64,000 nucleotides of DNA from positions 57,007 through 121,006 of the forward strand of contig CAXPPN010000049.1 in NCBI GenBank assembly GCA_964219345.1, written 5' to 3'. Position numbers and translations under genes: made by a program. Positions 1 to 8,277 of the stretch are shown piece by piece. The notes under the pieces were generated by a model. The model saw nothing but the letters and a program-made list of their open reading frames with translations. It was not told the DNA's origin and made no database searches. The DNA is from UBA3537 sp964219345. GTDB taxonomy: Bacteria > Bacteroidota > Bacteroidia > Flavobacteriales > Flavobacteriaceae. Positions within the stretch are counted from its first letter, which is position 1. Every line of letters starts with the position of its first letter.

Positions 1-2
1 AA

Positions 3-800
3 GGGATTCCATATAAAGGACAAATATTAAACCAGATTGCAACAAAAATGATGAAGGCTACAGAAGATTTGGTCCCAAACTGGTTGATTGCAACTCCCGA
101 TCCTAATGTTGCAGTTGGGTATTTGTGTAAACCATTTAAGGTAGAAATGGTGATAAGAGGTTATATGTCTGGCCATGCTGCAAGAGAATATAAAGCTGGA
201 AAACGTGTTCTTTGTGGTGTATCTATGCCAGAAGGAATGAAAGAAAATGACGCGTTTCAAAGACCTATTATTACCCCTGCAACAAAAGCTGAAATGGGAA
301 ATCATGATGAAGATATTTCACGAGAAGATATTTTGGCTCGTGGAATTGTTTCTGAAGAGGATTATTTGATTTTAGAAGATTATACCAGAAAACTCTTTCA
401 AAGAGGAACAGAAATTTCAGCAAAACAAGGACTTATTTTAGTTGATACTAAATATGAATTTGGAAAAACTAAAGAAGGAAAAATTGTTTTAATCGATGAA
501 ATTCATACTCCTGATTCTTCGCGTTATTTTTATGCCGAGGGCTATGAAGAACGCCAACAAAAAGGAGAGCCTCAAAAACAACTCTCGAAAGAGTTTGTAC
601 GCCAATGGTTGATTCAAAATGGATTTCAGGGCTTAGAAGAGCAAACTGTACCAGAAATGACAGATGCATATATAAAAACCGTTAGCGAACGCTATATTGA
701 ATTGTATGAAACCATAACGGGAGAGTCTTTCAATAGAGCTGATCTTTCAAACATTAATGAAAGAATAGAAAAAAACGTCCTTAATTACTTCTCGAAATAA
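3..800 (+). CDS. purC: SAICAR synthetase (PurC), 5' end cut off by the window
   Basis: The protein joins aspartate to CAIR with ATP, forming SAICAR in purine synthesis in the cytosol. The reading frame is open to the left edge, so about 50 N-terminal residues lie outside; the visible part runs in frame from base 3 and the ATG at 48 is internal. Family hallmarks seen are the segment VIRGYMSGHAAREYKAG, the SAICAR-synthetase signature around LILVDTKYEFG, and the ATP-site stretch LIDEIHTPDSSRYF. The C-terminal length fits PurC enzymes of about 315 residues. The 3' end overlaps the convergent acyltransferase gene by 20 bp. Family assignment is secure; the start cannot be seen. Confidence 0.95.
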   Translation, partial: GIPYKGQILNQIATKMMKATEDLVPNWLIATPDPNVAVGYLCKPFKVEMVIRGYMSGHAAREYKAGKRVLCGVSMPEGMKENDAFQRPIITPATKAEMGNHDEDISREDILARGIVSEEDYLILEDYTRKLFQRGTEISAKQGLILVDTKYEFGKTKEGKIVLIDEIHTPDSSRYFYAEGYEERQQKGEPQKQLSKEFVRQWLIQNGFQGLEEQTVPEMTDAYIKTVSERYIELYETITGESFNRADLSNINERIEKNVLNYFSK

Positions 801-1890
801 ATAATGAACTAATTTTTTGAGTCAATTGACGTATTTTGTAATATAAAAACGAGTTAGCTTTTGTTCTATATATTGCGATAAAACTTACGCTACTTAAAAA
901 TAATAGTGCACCAACAATAACTTCTGTTGGATTTAAATTTTTTCCAAATATTCGGTTTAATCCCAAACCTGTAAAACTTCCATAGAGTACAATAAAATGA
1001 ATAACGTAAATTGAAAGTGTTTTTTGTCCAATTTTTAGTATGAGTGTTTGCTTTAAAAATCTTTCAAAAGCATAAAAAATTCCGAAAATCACTAGAACAT
1101 TTCCTAAACGAATAAATAGATAATTAAAATTAGCTACATCACTAATAAGCTGAATATCAGTCCATAAATAGATTTTTTGAAACACCCGAGTGGAACCATT
1201 TACTAATAATAACCCTAGTGTTAAAAATACAAATATGATAGTAGACTTAAATTTTGGACTATTTATATAGCTATAAAAAAGAGTTGCAATAAAAGCCCCA
1301 TATGTCATGTACCCAAACCATGGAACAATAGTAAAAATCGAACCATTAGATTTGGTTAAATAATTGGCAAAAAATAGTGGAATATTCTCTGCAGTATATG
1401 TTCTATATAAAGGCTCAGTAATAAAAATAACCCCGCCTAAACAAAACATTAAAACAGAGAAGACTAACACTTTTCGTTGTACAAATTTGTAAAAGAAAAC
1501 GATTAGAATCAGTGATAAACCAATGCATTGCAAAACATCAATAACTAAAAAATAAGTATCAAAACTTCCTGAAAACCATCTAAAAATAGGAACTCGAAGT
1601 GCATATCCGATTCCAATAAGCATAAGACCACGAACTATTCCTTTTTTGATACGCTCATTTGATGTTCCATTTTTGTTGGCCTTCATCAATAAATACGTAA
1701 AAATTAATCCTGAAATTGTAAAAAATACAGGTGCAGTAACACCTCTAAAATATTGCCAAATTTGAAAGGCTAAATTTGAAGTGTCACGAAAATCTACCGC
1801 TAAAAGAGTATCAATAAAATGCCCTTGAAGCATCATTAGGATTGCAAAGGCACGAACTGCATCAATAAAATATAAGCGATTGGTTTTCAA
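781..1890 (-). CDS. Multi-pass membrane acyltransferase (heparan-alpha-glucosaminide N-acetyltransferase-like)
   Basis: A 369-residue integral membrane protein with about ten hydrophobic segments. The N-terminus has the pattern FIDAVRAFAIL (Asp10) followed by LQGHF (His24), and the segment RGVTAPVFFTISG, typical of the DUF1624/HGSNAT-like membrane acyltransferase group; a C-terminal segment IGQKTLSIYVIHF fits the same superfamily. Such proteins move acyl groups from acyl-CoA onto extracytoplasmic sugars, but the substrate cannot be read from the sequence. It is a single-gene unit: it converges on purC with a 20-bp overlap and is transcribed divergently from the acetyl-CoA synthetase gene, with its own -7 box at 1907-1914. 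An acyltransferase_3 (OafA-like) assignment is the main alternative. Confidence 0.75.
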   Translation of the reverse strand: MKTNRLYFIDAVRAFAILMMLQGHFIDTLLAVDFRDTSNLAFQIWQYFRGVTAPVFFTISGLIFTYLLMKANKNGTSNERIKKGIVRGLMLIGIGYALRVPIFRWFSGSFDTYFLVIDVLQCIGLSLILIVFFYKFVQRKVLVFSVLMFCLGGVIFITEPLYRTYTAENIPLFFANYLTKSNGSIFTIVPWFGYMTYGAFIATLFYSYINSPKFKSTIIFVFLTLGLLLVNGSTRVFQKIYLWTDIQLISDVANFNYLFIRLGNVLVIFGIFYAFERFLKQTLILKIGQKTLSIYVIHFIVLYGSFTGLGLNRIFGKNLNPTEVIVGALLFLSSVSFIAIYRTKANSFLYYKIRQLTQKISSLFISRSN

Positions 1891-1906
1891 TTGTATTAAT
1901 TTAAAA

Positions 1907-1914
1907 CAAAAGTA
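1907..1914 (-). promoter_or_regulatory. -7 promoter box TACTTTTG
   Basis: An exact TAnnTTTG match on the minus strand, 17 bp upstream of the ATG of the membrane acyltransferase gene. This is the -7 consensus of the Bacteroidetes primary sigma factor. No clear -33 TTG is visible. Confidence 0.6.
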
Positions 1915-1997
1915 ATGTATTGTGCATTAATTTATTTCAATAATCCATTAAACATATTCTAATTATTTAATTAATTTAGCAGATAATTAAAAATTCT

Positions 1998-3911
1998 ATG
2001 TCTTCTTTTCATTTGAAAAACATATCCGATTATAATACTGCCTATGAGGCATCTGTAAAAAATACAGAACAATTTTGGGAAACTATTGCAAAGAAAAATT
2101 TCCTTTGGAAAAAGTCTTGGAATCGGGTTTTGGAATACGATTTTTCTGTACCAAAAATTAAATGGTTTGAAGGTGCTGAGCTTAACATTACAGAAAACTG
2201 TATCGATCGTCATTTGGAAAATAACGCTGATAAAACAGCCATCATATTCGAACCTAACGATACAAAATCTGAGGCTGAATACATTAGTTTCAGAGAATTA
2301 CATGGCCGTGTTAATAAATTTGCAAATGTTTTAAAATCAAAAGGTGTAAATAAAGGAGATAGAGTGTGTATATACTTGCCAATGATTCCCGAATTGGCAG
2401 TCTCGGTTCTTGCTTGTGCTCGAATTGGTGCAATTCATTCTGTGGTTTTTGCAGGATTCTCATCTACAGCGTTGGCAACCAGAATTAATGATTGTGATTG
2501 TAAAATAGTAATCACTAGTGATGGGAGTTATCGTGGTGCAAAAACAATTGACTTAAAAGGAATAGTCGATGAAGCTCTAAAATCTTGTCCTAATGTAAAT
2601 TCTGTTCTTGTTGCAAAGCGAATACATTCTAATATCAACATGGAAAATGGAAGAGATGAATGGCTTAAACCCCTATTGAACGATGCTTCAGAATCTTGTG
2701 AAGCTACAGTTATGAATGCTGAAGATCCTCTTTTTATTCTATATACCTCTGGCTCTACTGGGAAACCAAAAGGTATGGTTCATACCACCGCGGGTTATAT
2801 GGTATATACGGCATACACCTTTAAAAATATATTCCAATATCAAGAAGATGACGTGTACTGGTGTACAGCTGATATTGGTTGGATTACAGGGCATAGCTAT
2901 ATTGTATATGGCCCTCTTTTAAATGGTGCTACAACAGTCATGTTTGAAGGGGTGCCTAGTTATCCTAATTATGGACGTTTTTGGGATATTGTTCAAAAAC
3001 ATAATATTAATCAATTTTACACAGCACCAACAGCCATAAGAGCATTAGCAAAACAAGGCGATGGTTTTGTAAATCCTTGTGATTTATCATCCTTGAAAGT
3101 TTTAGGTACAGTTGGGGAACCCATAAATGATGAGGCATGGCAATGGTATAACACGACAATAGGTAAAAATAAATGTCCAATCGTTGATACTTGGTGGCAA
3201 ACTGAAACAGGAGGAATTCTTATTAGTCCCATTCCAAATTGCTTTTCAGGGAAACCTACTTATGCAACACTTCCGTTTATTGGTATTCAACCTGCTTTGA
3301 TGGATGAAAATGGAAATGAAATATTAAAAACAAAAGCAGAAGGACGTTTATGTATAAAATTTCCTTGGCCATCTATTGCTCGAACTATTTGGGGAGATCA
3401 TAAACGTTACAAAGATACCTATTTTTCTGCCTATTCTAATTGTTATTTTACTGGAGACGGGGCACTTAGAGACGAAAATGGCCATTATCGAATCACTGGG
3501 CGTGTAGATGATGTTGTTATTGTTTCGGGACACAATCTTGGCACTGCACCTATTGAGGACGCTGTAAATGAACATCAAAATATTGCTGAATCGGCAATAG
3601 TTGGATTTCCTCATGATATAAAAGGGAATGCCTTGTATGGCTTTGTAACATTAAAATCAGAAAGCTCTGAGTCTGAAATTGAAGTTATAAAATCTGAAAT
3701 TAATGCGTTGATATCAAAAAAAATTGGACCAATTGCCAAACTTGATAAAATACAAATAACAAAGGGCTTACCAAAAACAAGATCTGGAAAAATCATGAGA
3801 CGTATTCTAAGAAAAATTGCACATAAAGATACTGAAAACCTTGGCGATATCAGTACGTTGCTCAATCCAGATGTAGTACAATCTATATTTGATAATTCTT
3901 TAAATAAATAA
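1998..3911 (+). CDS. acsA: Acetyl-CoA synthetase (AMP-forming)
   Basis: Activates acetate to acetyl-CoA through acetyl-AMP in the cytosol. The 637-residue length fits Acs (about 650). Visible motifs are the P-loop-like YTSGSTGKPKG, the acetyl-CoA synthetase core YWCTADIGWITGHSY, the acetate-pocket and adenylation motif DTWWQTETGG, the hinge region TGRVDDVV, and the C-terminal SGKIMRRILRK, whose lysine (Lys598) is the catalytic lysine that is acetylated in regulated family members. The WWQTETGG motif argues against acetoacetyl-CoA or longer-chain ligases. It lies 11 bp upstream of a lipoprotein hydrolase gene on the same strand and is divergent from the membrane acyltransferase. Confidence 0.95.
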   Translation: MSSFHLKNISDYNTAYEASVKNTEQFWETIAKKNFLWKKSWNRVLEYDFSVPKIKWFEGAELNITENCIDRHLENNADKTAIIFEPNDTKSEAEYISFRELHGRVNKFANVLKSKGVNKGDRVCIYLPMIPELAVSVLACARIGAIHSVVFAGFSSTALATRINDCDCKIVITSDGSYRGAKTIDLKGIVDEALKSCPNVNSVLVAKRIHSNINMENGRDEWLKPLLNDASESCEATVMNAEDPLFILYTSGSTGKPKGMVHTTAGYMVYTAYTFKNIFQYQEDDVYWCTADIGWITGHSYIVYGPLLNGATTVMFEGVPSYPNYGRFWDIVQKHNINQFYTAPTAIRALAKQGDGFVNPCDLSSLKVLGTVGEPINDEAWQWYNTTIGKNKCPIVDTWWQTETGGILISPIPNCFSGKPTYATLPFIGIQPALMDENGNEILKTKAEGRLCIKFPWPSIARTIWGDHKRYKDTYFSAYSNCYFTGDGALRDENGHYRITGRVDDVVIVSGHNLGTAPIEDAVNEHQNIAESAIVGFPHDIKGNALYGFVTLKSESSESEIEVIKSEINALISKKIGPIAKLDKIQITKGLPKTRSGKIMRRILRKIAHKDTENLGDISTLLNPDVVQSIFDNSLNK

Positions 3912-3921
3912 CTATATCCTT

Positions 3922-4965
3922 ATGAAAACAAAAGTATTTTTATTTCTATTTCTAACACTTTTTGCAGTGGGTTGTAAATGTGAAAACAATGGCAAATGCA
4001 AATCTTCATCAACTTACAATGATAGTTCTGGAAAATCAGATCAGTATTTAGGGGGTATTAAAATGATTCCAATACAAACCCCAAAAGGAGAATTTAAGGT
4101 TTGGACCAAAAGAGTTGGTAATAATCCTTCAATAAAAGTTTTATTACTTCATGGTGGTCCTGGCATGACACATGAGATTTATGAAAGTTTTGATGGTTAT
4201 TTTCCAAATGCAGGAATTGAATATTACTATTATGATCAATTGGGGTCATATTATAGCGATCAACCTAAAGATTTATCCTTATGGGATTTAGACCGATTTG
4301 TTGAAGAGGTTGAACAAGTCCGTATTGCATTAGGATTAGACAGTTCTAATTTTTATTTATTTGGACAGTCATGGGGTGGTATTTTAGGTATGCAGTATGC
4401 TTTAAAATATCAAAAAAACTTGAAGGGATTAATTATATCAAATATGGTGCCATCAATCCCTGATTATCAAGCGTATTCAGAACAAGTTTTAGCACCTCAA
4501 TTAGATCCTGATGTGTTAGAAGAAATAATGAATTATGAAAATAAAGAAGATTATTCTAATCCAAGATATATGGAACTTTTAATGAATAATTATTACACAG
4601 AACATATCATAAGAATGCCAGTATCTGAATGGCCCGAACCTCTGAATAGGAGCTTTAAACATATTAATCATGATGTTTATGTTACAATGCAAGGGCCAAG
4701 CGAATTTGGCATTAAAGGTGATGCGACTTTAAAATTTTGGGATATCAAGGATGAATTGAAAAACATCAGTGTACCAACTTTAAGTATTGGCGCTACTTAT
4801 GATACTATGGATCCAAAACAGATGGAGTTTATTGCCAATGAGGTTCAAAATGGCCAATTTTTATTATGTCCAAATGGAAGTCATTTAGCGCAGTTTGACG
4901 ATCAAAAGATTTATTTTGAAGGACTTATCAAATTCATTAAAGATGTAGATCAAGGAGAATTCTAA
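3922..4965 (+). CDS. Proline iminopeptidase-like alpha/beta hydrolase, lipoprotein
   Basis: A 347-residue S33-family alpha/beta hydrolase. The first 18 residues form a lipoprotein signal with lipobox FAVGC (Cys18), so the mature enzyme should be membrane-anchored outside the cytoplasm. Catalytic features are the oxyanion motif HGGPG (77-81), the nucleophile elbow GQSWGG (Ser150), a probable acid Asp294 in TYDTMD and the base His321 in GSHLAQ. Proline iminopeptidases release N-terminal proline from peptides, so peptide scavenging is likely. The gene sits 11 bp after acsA, probably co-transcribed, and its stop overlaps the convergent Nudix gene by 4 bp. Substrate preference is inferred from family only. 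Confidence 0.85.
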   Translation: MKTKVFLFLFLTLFAVGCKCENNGKCKSSSTYNDSSGKSDQYLGGIKMIPIQTPKGEFKVWTKRVGNNPSIKVLLLHGGPGMTHEIYESFDGYFPNAGIEYYYYDQLGSYYSDQPKDLSLWDLDRFVEEVEQVRIALGLDSSNFYLFGQSWGGILGMQYALKYQKNLKGLIISNMVPSIPDYQAYSEQVLAPQLDPDVLEEIMNYENKEDYSNPRYMELLMNNYYTEHIIRMPVSEWPEPLNRSFKHINHDVYVTMQGPSEFGIKGDATLKFWDIKDELKNISVPTLSIGATYDTMDPKQMEFIANEVQNGQFLLCPNGSHLAQFDDQKIYFEGLIKFIKDVDQGEF

Positions 4966-5507
4966 TGGTTTAGAACTTTATTCATTACAAACTTGTAATA
5001 GAACATATCAGCTGGTACAATTTTAAACTCTGAATGTTTTTGTTGCATGCAAATTTCCATTTCATCAAAAGAAAATAGGCGAACATCATCAACCTCCTCT
5101 TTTTGAATTACTAAATCTTCAAGACCAATTTTAAGTTCAGATAAAAACACATGTTGAAATTCACAATCTAAAATGCCATTTGAAAACTGGTTTATGTTTT
5201 TACGAACATCAATCAGAATTAAATCATCGGATTTTAGTTGTAGACCTATTTCTTCTTTAATTTCACGTAATGCACCATCCAAAATGGATTCACCAGATGA
5301 TACATGTCCCGCAACCGATACATCCCAAAGGTTAGGAAATGTTTCTTTGTTTGAGCCTCGCTTTTGTAACAATAGAGAAGGAGCAGAGGTGTAAAACCAA
5401 ACATGAACTGTAGGGTGAAATAATCCTTTTTGATGTGCTATGGACTTTTCATAAACTTGACCCGTTGGCTTTCCAGACTCGTCCCAAATGTCTAATAACT
5501 CTTTCAA
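4962..5507 (-). CDS. Nudix hydrolase, IDI/YfcD-like
   Basis: A 181-residue Nudix protein. Residues 67-89 fit the Nudix box GX5EX7REUXEEXGU exactly, starting GHVSSGE and ending REIKEEIGL. The N-terminal layout (LLDIWDESGKPTG, then a region with HPTVHVWFY) resembles the isopentenyl-diphosphate-isomerase-like Nudix group that includes YfcD, but that does not establish isomerase activity; the substrate is probably a nucleoside-diphosphate derivative. It starts 2 bp after the stop of the upstream M42 peptidase gene, so the two are almost certainly one transcript. It converges with the hydrolase gene. Confidence 0.85.
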   Translation of the reverse strand: MKELLDIWDESGKPTGQVYEKSIAHQKGLFHPTVHVWFYTSAPSLLLQKRGSNKETFPNLWDVSVAGHVSSGESILDGALREIKEEIGLQLKSDDLILIDVRKNINQFSNGILDCEFQHVFLSELKIGLEDLVIQKEEVDDVRLFSFDEMEICMQQKHSEFKIVPADMFYYKFVMNKVLNH

Positions 5508-5509
5508 AT

Positions 5510-6598
5510 TTATTCAAAGTAACTAAAAGTTTCACCTGATTTAATATTCAAAAGTGATTCATAAATCATACGAATAACATTTTCTACATCGTTTCGGTGC
5601 ACCATTTCTACAGTAGTGTGCATATAGCGCAATGGTAATGAAATTAAAGCAGATGCTACACCACCATTACTGTAGGCAAAAGCATCAGTATCAGTTCCAG
5701 TAGCTCTTGAAAGTGCTGCACGCTGGAACGGAATTTTATGTTTTTCTGCTGTTTCTACAATCAAATCACGCAATTTCTGTTGTACCGCTGGAGCATAAGC
5801 AATAACTGGTCCGTCACCCATTTTACAATGGCCTTGTTTCTTTTTATTGATCATCGGCGTAGTTGTATCGTGTGTAACATCAGTAACAATAGCGACATCG
5901 GGCTGAATAGTATGTGTAATCATCTGCGCACCTCTAAGTCCAATTTCTTCTTGAACAGAGTTTGTGATATATAATCCAAAAGGTAATGTTTTTTTATTTT
6001 CATGAAGTAATCGAGCAACCTGGGCAATCATAAAACCACCCATTCTATTATCCAATGCACGACAAACAAAATGGTCTTTATTTAGAATATGAAATTCATC
6101 AGGATAGGTAATGACACATCCAACATGAACACCTAATTTTTCGACATCTTCTTTCTTTTGACATCCAACATCAATAAAAATATTATCTGGTTTTGGAGCT
6201 TGTTCCTTGGCAAGTGTACGTGTATGAATGGCTGGCCATCCAAAAACACCTTTAACAATGCCATTTTTGGTATGAATATTTACCACTTTACTAGGTGCAA
6301 TTTGATGATCGCTACCGCCATTACGGATAACATAAATCAAACCATCATCAGAAATATAATTGACATACCAAGAAATTTCATCGGCATGCCCTTCAATAAC
6401 AACTTTAAACTTTGCTTCTGGATTGATGACACCAACAGCAGTTCCATAAGTATCTGTTATAAAGGTATCTACATAAGGTCTTAAATAATCCATCCATAAT
6501 TTTTGTCCATTCCACTCATATCCCGTGGGTGATGCATTATTAAGGTATGTTTCTAAAAAATCGAGCGCTTTTTGATCTAAAACTTGTTGTTTTGCCAT
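5510..6598 (-). CDS. M42 family metallo-aminopeptidase
   Basis: A 362-residue cytosolic aminopeptidase of peptidase family M42 (TET-type, glutamyl aminopeptidase/FrvX-like). Metal ligands and catalytic residues are visible in family order: His71 in EGHADE, Asp183 in ALDNR, Glu217/Glu218 in VQEEIG, Asp240 in VTDVTHD, and the C-terminal YMHTTVE histidine. The length is normal. It is the first gene of a two-gene unit with the Nudix hydrolase and diverges from the DUF4294 gene. It probably trims short peptides; specificity cannot be assigned. Confidence 0.93.
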   Translation of the reverse strand: MAKQQVLDQKALDFLETYLNNASPTGYEWNGQKLWMDYLRPYVDTFITDTYGTAVGVINPEAKFKVVIEGHADEISWYVNYISDDGLIYVIRNGGSDHQIAPSKVVNIHTKNGIVKGVFGWPAIHTRTLAKEQAPKPDNIFIDVGCQKKEDVEKLGVHVGCVITYPDEFHILNKDHFVCRALDNRMGGFMIAQVARLLHENKKTLPFGLYITNSVQEEIGLRGAQMITHTIQPDVAIVTDVTHDTTTPMINKKKQGHCKMGDGPVIAYAPAVQQKLRDLIVETAEKHKIPFQRAALSRATGTDTDAFAYSNGGVASALISLPLRYMHTTVEMVHRNDVENVIRMIYESLLNIKSGETFSYFE

Positions 6599-6664
6599 GG
6601 TAAAAAATTTGGTCTAAAATAATAAATATCATTGAGTAAAAGCACTTCATGTGCGCATATTTTT

Positions 6665-6672
6665 TAAATTTG
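6665..6672 (+). promoter_or_regulatory. -7 promoter box TAAATTTG
   Basis: An exact TAnnTTTG box 20 bp upstream of the ATG of the DUF4294 gene, leaving a very short 5' leader. Confidence 0.6.
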
Positions 6673-6692
6673 AAATCTATTAGAAACTTCAT

Positions 6693-7367
6693 ATGAGATT
6701 CGTGACTTTTTTTTGTTTTTTTGGCATGCTTTGGAGCTGGGGACAAGCTGAACCAAAAGAAACAGATTCCATTCCTAAGAAATATCTTATAGTAGTTGGT
6801 GATACCATAACAAAACAATCTATTGATTTAGACGAGGTTTTGATTTTACCTCGCTTACGTATAAATTCAGGGGATGAAAGAAGGCGATATCTTATTTTAC
6901 AGCGAAAAACCCTTAAAGTATACCCTTATGCAAAACTTGCGTCAGAAAGATTGCAAACCTTAAATGAACGCATGGCCAATATTAAAAGTAAGAGTAAACG
7001 AAAAAAATATACCAGAAGAGTTCAAAAATTTGTTGAAGATGAATTTTCTGAAAAGCTAAAGAAATTTACAATTACAGAGGGACAAATCCTTATCAAACTT
7101 ATTCACCGTCAAACAGGAAGTACTGCTTTTGATTTAATAAAAGAATTGCGTAGTGGTTGGCGTGCATTTTGGTATAACAATACAGCAAAATTATTCAATA
7201 TGTCATTAAAAATTCCTTTTGACCCTGAACTCATTGAAGAAGACTATTTAATTGAAGATATTTTACAACGTCAATTTCAAAAAGGTAATTTAGAATACCA
7301 AAAATCACACAAAACATTCGATTTATACGCTTTAAACAAGCTTTGGAGGCAAAAAAAAGGCCAATAA
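6693..7367 (+). CDS. DUF4294 family secreted protein
   Basis: A 224-residue protein with a hydrophobic N-terminus (residues 3-18, FVTFFCFFGMLWSWG) that looks like a signal peptide ending near residue 19. The body matches the Bacteroidetes-specific DUF4294 pattern: a beta-rich start (GDTITKQSIDLDEVLILP) then a basic helical region around KVYPYAKLASERL and RQTGSTAFDLIKELRSGW. The function is unknown; export to the envelope is inferred. It is preceded by its own -7 box and diverges from the M42 peptidase. The region after its stop holds the tandem repeats and small transcript described separately. Confidence 0.8.
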   Translation: MRFVTFFCFFGMLWSWGQAEPKETDSIPKKYLIVVGDTITKQSIDLDEVLILPRLRINSGDERRRYLILQRKTLKVYPYAKLASERLQTLNERMANIKSKSKRKKYTRRVQKFVEDEFSEKLKKFTITEGQILIKLIHRQTGSTAFDLIKELRSGWRAFWYNNTAKLFNMSLKIPFDPELIEEDYLIEDILQRQFQKGNLEYQKSHKTFDLYALNKLWRQKKGQ

Positions 7368-7399
7368 TTGGGCTATTTTTTGGTCAAATATTCCGAATA

Positions 7400-7447
7400 T
7401 TACGTCAGATGGCCGTTTATTACGTCAAATGGCCGTTTGTTACATGA
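7400..7447 (+). repeat. Tandem 20-bp direct repeats, LytTR-like operator
   Basis: Two consecutive 20-bp units (7400-7419 and 7420-7439) of the form TTACGTCArATGGCCGTTTr differ at only two positions; a third, degenerate start TTACATGA follows at 7440-7447. Within each unit the 9-mer GCCGTTTAT (7412-7420) or GCCGTTTGT (7432-7440) fits 8 of 9 positions of the LytTR consensus [TA][AC][CA]GTTN[AG][TG], and the 11-bp gap is within the spacing known for paired LytTR sites. The period of about two helical turns places both on one DNA face. It lies directly upstream of the -7 box at 7475 that lacks a -33 element, so I infer an activator site. Confidence 0.65.
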
Positions 7448-7474
7448 CGCTTTAAAATGTGGTATGAATGTGCT

Positions 7475-7482
7475 TAACTTTG
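7475..7482 (+). promoter_or_regulatory. -7 promoter box TAACTTTG of the small transcript
   Basis: An exact TAnnTTTG match in a gap between genes on opposite strands. No TTG is present at the -33 distance, consistent with dependence on a protein bound at the repeats that end 28 bp upstream. Predicted transcription start is near 7487. Confidence 0.65.
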
Positions 7483-7503
7483 TAGAGTAGAAAAAGGAAA
7501 GTA

Positions 7504-7554
7504 ATGATTAATGTCCACTCTCACCCTTTTTTGCCTCATAAATACCTACACTAA
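7504..7554 (+). CDS. Possible 16-residue histidine-rich peptide
   Basis: ATG at 7504 is followed by 16 sense codons and a TAA. The peptide reads MINVHSHPFLPHKYLH, with four histidines in 16 residues. An AAAGGAAAG stretch 3 bases upstream could act as a ribosome site, unusual in this SD-poor genome. It sits between the -7 box and the terminator of the small transcript. Histidine richness next to a ZIP metal transporter is suggestive of metal binding or of His-dependent stalling, but no gene follows on this strand for it to control. It may be a chance ORF. Confidence 0.35.
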   Translation: MINVHSHPFLPHKYLH

Positions 7555-7555
7555 G

Positions 7556-7598
7556 CTTCGCGGTCTTGATCCCCAAATCTAGGCCGCAAGTTTTTTTT
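7556..7598 (+). terminator. Rho-independent terminator of the small transcript
   Basis: Stem CTTcGCGGTC pairs with GGCCGCAAG (one bulged C, one G-U pair) and is followed by eight T. The T-run overlaps the stop codon of the convergent ZIP transporter gene. No T-run lies on the opposite side, so it works only for the plus strand. Confidence 0.8.
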
Positions 7599-8277
7599 AG
7601 TACAATAAAAACGCAATAAGAACAGCAGATACTATAGCTGCTATTTTGCTAATATTAAATTGATGTCCTTCGTCAGCTTCAAATAAAATAATGGTTGCAA
7701 TGTGAAAAAACATTCCAACCACCACAGCGTTGATACTGTAAAACAATTTATTTGATAATACGATCATTTCCGAAACCAAAGTCCCAAAAGGGGTAAGAAG
7801 TGCAAAAGCTACGAGAAATAGAAATACTTTTGTCTTAGATATCCTTGATGAAAACAAGTATGATGCAATAAGAATTGCAACTGGAATTTTATGAATAAAC
7901 ACCCCATAAACAATAGTTTCTTGAGCAGATATAGGAAATCCCTCCAAAAAAGAATGTATTCCTAAGCTTAAAAACAAAAGCCAAGGAAACCTGTGCTCCG
8001 ATTCTCCATGATGATGTAAATGTCCGTGTTCTGCACCTTCTGAAAAGAATTCTAAGATAATCTGTAGAATAATACCCGAAAGGATAAAAACTCCCGTATA
8101 TTTTTGATCTAAATTTTTATAAACGTCTGGTAAGAGCTCAAAAACTGTTGTTGATAACAGAAATGCTCCACTAAATGTTAATAGTAATTTTAAGTTAAAT
8201 GTTTTTGATTCCAAAAACCAAACAGCAAAAAACAAACCAATAACAACTGATAAAATTGGAAGTAAAAAATCAAACAT
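7597..8277 (-). CDS. ZIP family metal transporter
   Basis: A 226-residue, eight-helix ZIP permease, expected to import zinc or another divalent metal across the inner membrane. Hallmarks are a cytosolic histidine-rich loop (residues 84-95, HGHLHHHGESEH) between helices 3 and 4, the helix-4 metal motif HSFLEG (108-113) and the helix-5 motif HKIPVA (129-134). The start overlaps the end of the upstream methyltransferase gene by 8 bp, so both are translated from one mRNA. Metal specificity is not determinable. Its 3' end meets the terminator of the small plus-strand transcript. Confidence 0.9.
   Translation of the reverse strand: MFDFLLPILSVVIGLFFAVWFLESKTFNLKLLLTFSGAFLLSTTVFELLPDVYKNLDQKYTGVFILSGIILQIILEFFSEGAEHGHLHHHGESEHRFPWLLFLSLGIHSFLEGFPISAQETIVYGVFIHKIPVAILIASYLFSSRISKTKVFLFLVAFALLTPFGTLVSEMIVLSNKLFYSINAVVVGMFFHIATIILFEADEGHQFNISKIAAIVSAVLIAFLLY

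Larger units (their letters stand above)
7487..7598 (+). ncRNA. Predicted small transcript (about 110 nt), regulatory RNA or small-ORF mRNA
   Basis: A self-contained unit: -7 box at 7475-7482, predicted start near 7487, intrinsic terminator ending at 7598. It cannot serve as the leader of a gene because the next gene (ZIP transporter) runs convergently and its stop codon overlaps the terminator T-tract. The 5' part AAAAAGG can pair with CCTTTTTT near 7525-7532, leaving a C/U-rich loop (CCACTCTCACC) that could contact purine-rich mRNA sites. It also holds a 16-codon ORF. Whether it acts as RNA, peptide or both cannot be decided from sequence. Confidence 0.5.

Noticed and set aside
7400..7447. 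Possible CRISPR-like repeats
   Set aside because: Only two units and a partial third, directly abutting without spacers, and no cas genes.
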